NCBI GenBank assembly: GCA_017552845.1
Contig: JAFZOE010000357.1
Coordinates: forward strand, 1 to 8,506
Length of the DNA: 8,506 bases
Source: Clostridia bacterium
GTDB lineage: Bacteria; Bacillota; Clostridia; Oscillospirales; Acutalibacteraceae
Direction of reading: 5' to 3'
Shown here piece by piece: positions 6,703 through 8,506 of the stretch. A program made the translations under genes and the position numbers. The stretch's first letter is position 1; each line of letters starts with the position of its first letter. The notes below the pieces were generated by a model. The model was not told the origin of the DNA and ran no database searches. It saw nothing but the letters and a program-made list of their open reading frames with translations.

Positions 6703-7878
6703 ATGAAAGAAGTAATTCTGATAAAAAACGGCGAGCTCGCCCTCAAAGGACTAAACCGCAGAACCTTCGAGGATATGCTCATCAAGAATATGAGACTGCG
6801 CCTCAAATCCCTCGGGCAGTTCAATTTCGAGGTTCAGCAGTCAACAATAATGGCGGAGCCCCTCGATGAGAATATCGATCTCGACGAGGCGGCGGAGAGA
6901 ATCGGCAGGGTATTCGGCATAGCCGCATATTCGAGAGCCATCGCCTGCGAAAAGGATTTTCAGACAATCCTCAGAAACGCGGCCGATTATCTTGAAGAGG
7001 ACCTCGAATCCGCATCCACCTTCAAGGTCGAGGCAAAGAGGTCGGATAAGAAATTCCCGCTGACTTCCCCCGAAATCTGCAGGGAGGCGGGCGGATATCT
7101 GCTCGGCAAATTCCCCCATCTTGAAGTTGACGTTCACAATCCCGATATTACGGTCAATATAGACATCAGAGACACCAGCGCAGTCATCCACGGCAAACAG
7201 ATAAAGGGCGCGGGCGGTATGCCGACCGGCTCCGCGGGCAAAGCCTGCCTGCTTATTTCCGGCGGAATCGACAGCCCCGTTGCCGGCTATATGATGGCAA
7301 AGCGCGGTCTCTCGCTCACTGCGGTTCATTTCGCCTCCCCGCCCTATACCAGCGAAAAGGCGGAGCAGAAGGTGCATAAGCTCCTCGAAAAAGTTTCGAT
7401 GTTCTCGGGCAGAATAGGCCTCTGGGTAGTCCATTTCACCGAGATTCAGGAGAGCATCAAGGATAACTGCCCCGAGGAAATATTCACGGTCATCATGCGC
7501 AGGATGATGATGCGCGTGGCTCAGATTATCGCAGAGCGCGAAAACGCGGGCGCTCTGATTACCGGCGAGAGCGTGGGCCAGGTCGCGAGCCAGACAATGC
7601 CTGCAATCGCCTGCACCGACGCAGTTTGTGAAATTCCCGTATTCAGGCCGCTTATCGGCATGGATAAGGATGAGGTCATAGCCATCGCGAGAAATAAGAC
7701 GGATACGTTCGACCTCTCGGTTCTGCCCTATGAGGACTGCTGCACGGTATTCACCCCGAAGCATCCGCGCACCAGACCGACTCTCGACTATGTTGAAAAG
7801 GCGGAAGAGGCGTTTGACTGGAAACCGATGGTTGAGGAAGCGGCAAAAACCGCCCGCCTCGTTGTGATAGGATACTGA
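6703..7878 (+). CDS. thiI: tRNA 4-thiouridine synthase ThiI, without rhodanese domain
   Basis: A 391-residue protein matching short Firmicute ThiI. The N-terminus has the ferredoxin-like start (ILIKNGELALKGLNRRTFE), followed by a THUMP RNA-binding domain (to about residue 165, including FPHLEVDVHNPDITVNIDIRD). A PP-loop adenylation domain follows, with SGGIDSP at 186-192. The enzyme adenylates U8 of tRNA and replaces oxygen with sulfur; the family also supplies sulfur for thiamine thiazole in some bacteria. The C-terminal rhodanese domain of Escherichia coli ThiI, which carries its persulfide cysteine, is absent, as in Bacillus. A conserved-looking EDCCTVFTPKHP block holds Cys346 and Cys347, candidates for receiving sulfur from the desulfurase encoded just upstream. 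The ATG has AAGGA (6692-6696) 6 nt upstream. It lies 12 nt after nifS and 2 nt before cinA, in one operon. Confidence 0.95.
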   Translation: MKEVILIKNGELALKGLNRRTFEDMLIKNMRLRLKSLGQFNFEVQQSTIMAEPLDENIDLDEAAERIGRVFGIAAYSRAIACEKDFQTILRNAADYLEEDLESASTFKVEAKRSDKKFPLTSPEICREAGGYLLGKFPHLEVDVHNPDITVNIDIRDTSAVIHGKQIKGAGGMPTGSAGKACLLISGGIDSPVAGYMMAKRGLSLTAVHFASPPYTSEKAEQKVHKLLEKVSMFSGRIGLWVVHFTEIQESIKDNCPEEIFTVIMRRMMMRVAQIIAERENAGALITGESVGQVASQTMPAIACTDAVCEIPVFRPLIGMDKDEVIAIARNKTDTFDLSVLPYEDCCTVFTPKHPRTRPTLDYVEKAEEAFDWKPMVEEAAKTARLVVIGY

Positions 7879-7880
7879 TT

Positions 7881-8506
7881 ATGGCAGTTTGTGAAATTCT
7901 TTCGGTAGGCACCGAAATTCTTCTCGGAGACATACTCAATACAAATTCGCAGTATCTCTCCCGCGCGCTCGCGGATATGGGAATATCCGTGCTGCGCCAT
8001 ACGACGGTCGGCGACAATCACGCCCGCCTTGCCGAAGCGGTCAGAACCGCGCTCGGCAGAAGCGATATCGTCATCTCTACCGGCGGCCTCGGGCCGACTC
8101 CCGACGATATCACCGCCGAGGTCTGCTGCCGCGAATTCGGCTTTGAGCTTGAATTCAACGCTCACGTCGCGGAAAAGATAAAGAAATATTTTGCTTCAAA
8201 GAATATCGATATGCCCGAAAGCAACCTCAAGCAGGCTTATGTGCCCAAGGGCGGAGATGTTTTTGAGAATAAAAACGGCACGGCTCCCGGAATGGGAATG
8301 AAAAAAGACGGCAAGTGCCTTGTCATCCTGCCCGGCCCGCCCTATGAGATGCAGCCGCTCTTTGAGGAGAGCGTGAAACCGTATCTTGCGGAGTATTCGG
8401 GATATACGATAGTTTCTCATGAAATAAGGACTATGGGTATCGGCGAAAGTTCGCTCGCGGAGCTCTGCTCCGACCTGCTCGAGGCGGAGAATCCGACAGT
8501 CGCCCC
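7881..8506 (+). CDS. cinA: CinA family protein, N-terminal part (cut by window edge)
   Basis: The first 208 codons are present, open to the end of the window. The protein begins MAVCEILSVGTEILLGDILNTNSQYL, the standard CinA opening. It continues through STGGLGPTPDD (66-76) and PGPPYEM (151-157), both signatures of the MoCF-like (COG1058) domain. In the family this domain has ADP-ribose or related pyrophosphatase activity, and a C-terminal domain, beyond the window, often carries nicotinamide-nucleotide amidohydrolase activity for pyridine nucleotide recycling. Whether the C-terminal domain is present cannot be seen. The ATG comes 2 nt after the thiI stop, with AGGA (7869-7872) inside the thiI end as ribosome-binding site, so it is translated from the nifS-thiI transcript. 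The competence-damage name reflects induction with recA in pneumococcus and does not itself show competence here. Confidence 0.93.
   Translation, partial: MAVCEILSVGTEILLGDILNTNSQYLSRALADMGISVLRHTTVGDNHARLAEAVRTALGRSDIVISTGGLGPTPDDITAEVCCREFGFELEFNAHVAEKIKKYFASKNIDMPESNLKQAYVPKGGDVFENKNGTAPGMGMKKDGKCLVILPGPPYEMQPLFEESVKPYLAEYSGYTIVSHEIRTMGIGESSLAELCSDLLEAENPTVA

Noticed and set aside
6841..7764. Long antisense open frame (307 codons) opposite thiI
   Set aside because: It lies entirely within a well-conserved thiI, has no recognisable domain, and its composition reflects the mirrored codon use of the real gene.
1..8506. A competence locus, because comEA-like and cinA genes are both present
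   Set aside because: They lie in separate divergent operons about 7 kb apart with no other transformation genes, and cinA is a general metabolic family despite its name.
1..8506. Defence system, CRISPR array, prophage or insertion sequence
   Set aside because: No spaced repeats, transposase, integrase, terminal inverted repeats or toxin-antitoxin pair was found; nearly all sequence is accounted for by core-type genes.

Overview
The window looks like chromosomal core sequence from a moderately GC-rich Clostridia-type Firmicute, perhaps an uncultured gut Oscillospirales or Christensenellales relative. This rests on gene content (a DUF5696-type lipoprotein, an OmpR/VanS-style two-component system, a NifS-like desulfurase paired with a ThiI lacking rhodanese), strong AGGAG-type ribosome-binding sites, and an AT-rich intergenic region between GC-rich genes. 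The taxonomic guess is inference. I see no mobile element, CRISPR array, rRNA or tRNA gene.

Left arm (1-5322, all minus strand). A tightly packed run, read from high to low coordinates: OmpR-family response regulator, sensor histidine kinase (4-nt overlap), DUF5696-like lipoprotein (26-nt overlap), MIF-family tautomerase (17-nt gap), ComEA-like helix-hairpin-helix membrane protein (1-nt overlap), and the 5' end of asparaginyl-tRNA synthetase (24-nt gap, cut by the window edge). The spacing suggests one transcript, with the kinase/regulator pair leading. The kinase, lipoprotein and ComEA-like protein act at or outside the membrane, so the upstream part may be an envelope-sensing module. The genes after it may simply be co-transcribed housekeeping or accessory functions.

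Centre (5323-5550). A 228-nt divergent intergenic region, strongly AT-rich from about 5411 to 5490. It holds a good sigma-A promoter for the right arm (TTGAAA, 17 nt, TATAAT) and a back-to-back candidate for the left arm (TTGATT, 18 nt, extended TGATACAAT). An 8-bp tandem repeat lies between the two -35 boxes, and a dyad lies in the predicted leader of the response-regulator transcript.

Right arm (5551-8506, all plus strand). A compact operon: NifS-like cysteine desulfurase, ThiI, and the first 208 codons of CinA. The desulfurase makes a protein-bound persulfide from cysteine, and ThiI uses it for 4-thiouridine in tRNA and possibly thiazole sulfur. CinA belongs to the nicotinamide-nucleotide amidohydrolase/competence-damage family. 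All intact genes look functional: no frameshift, internal stop or missing catalytic residue was found, and only the two edge genes are incomplete.
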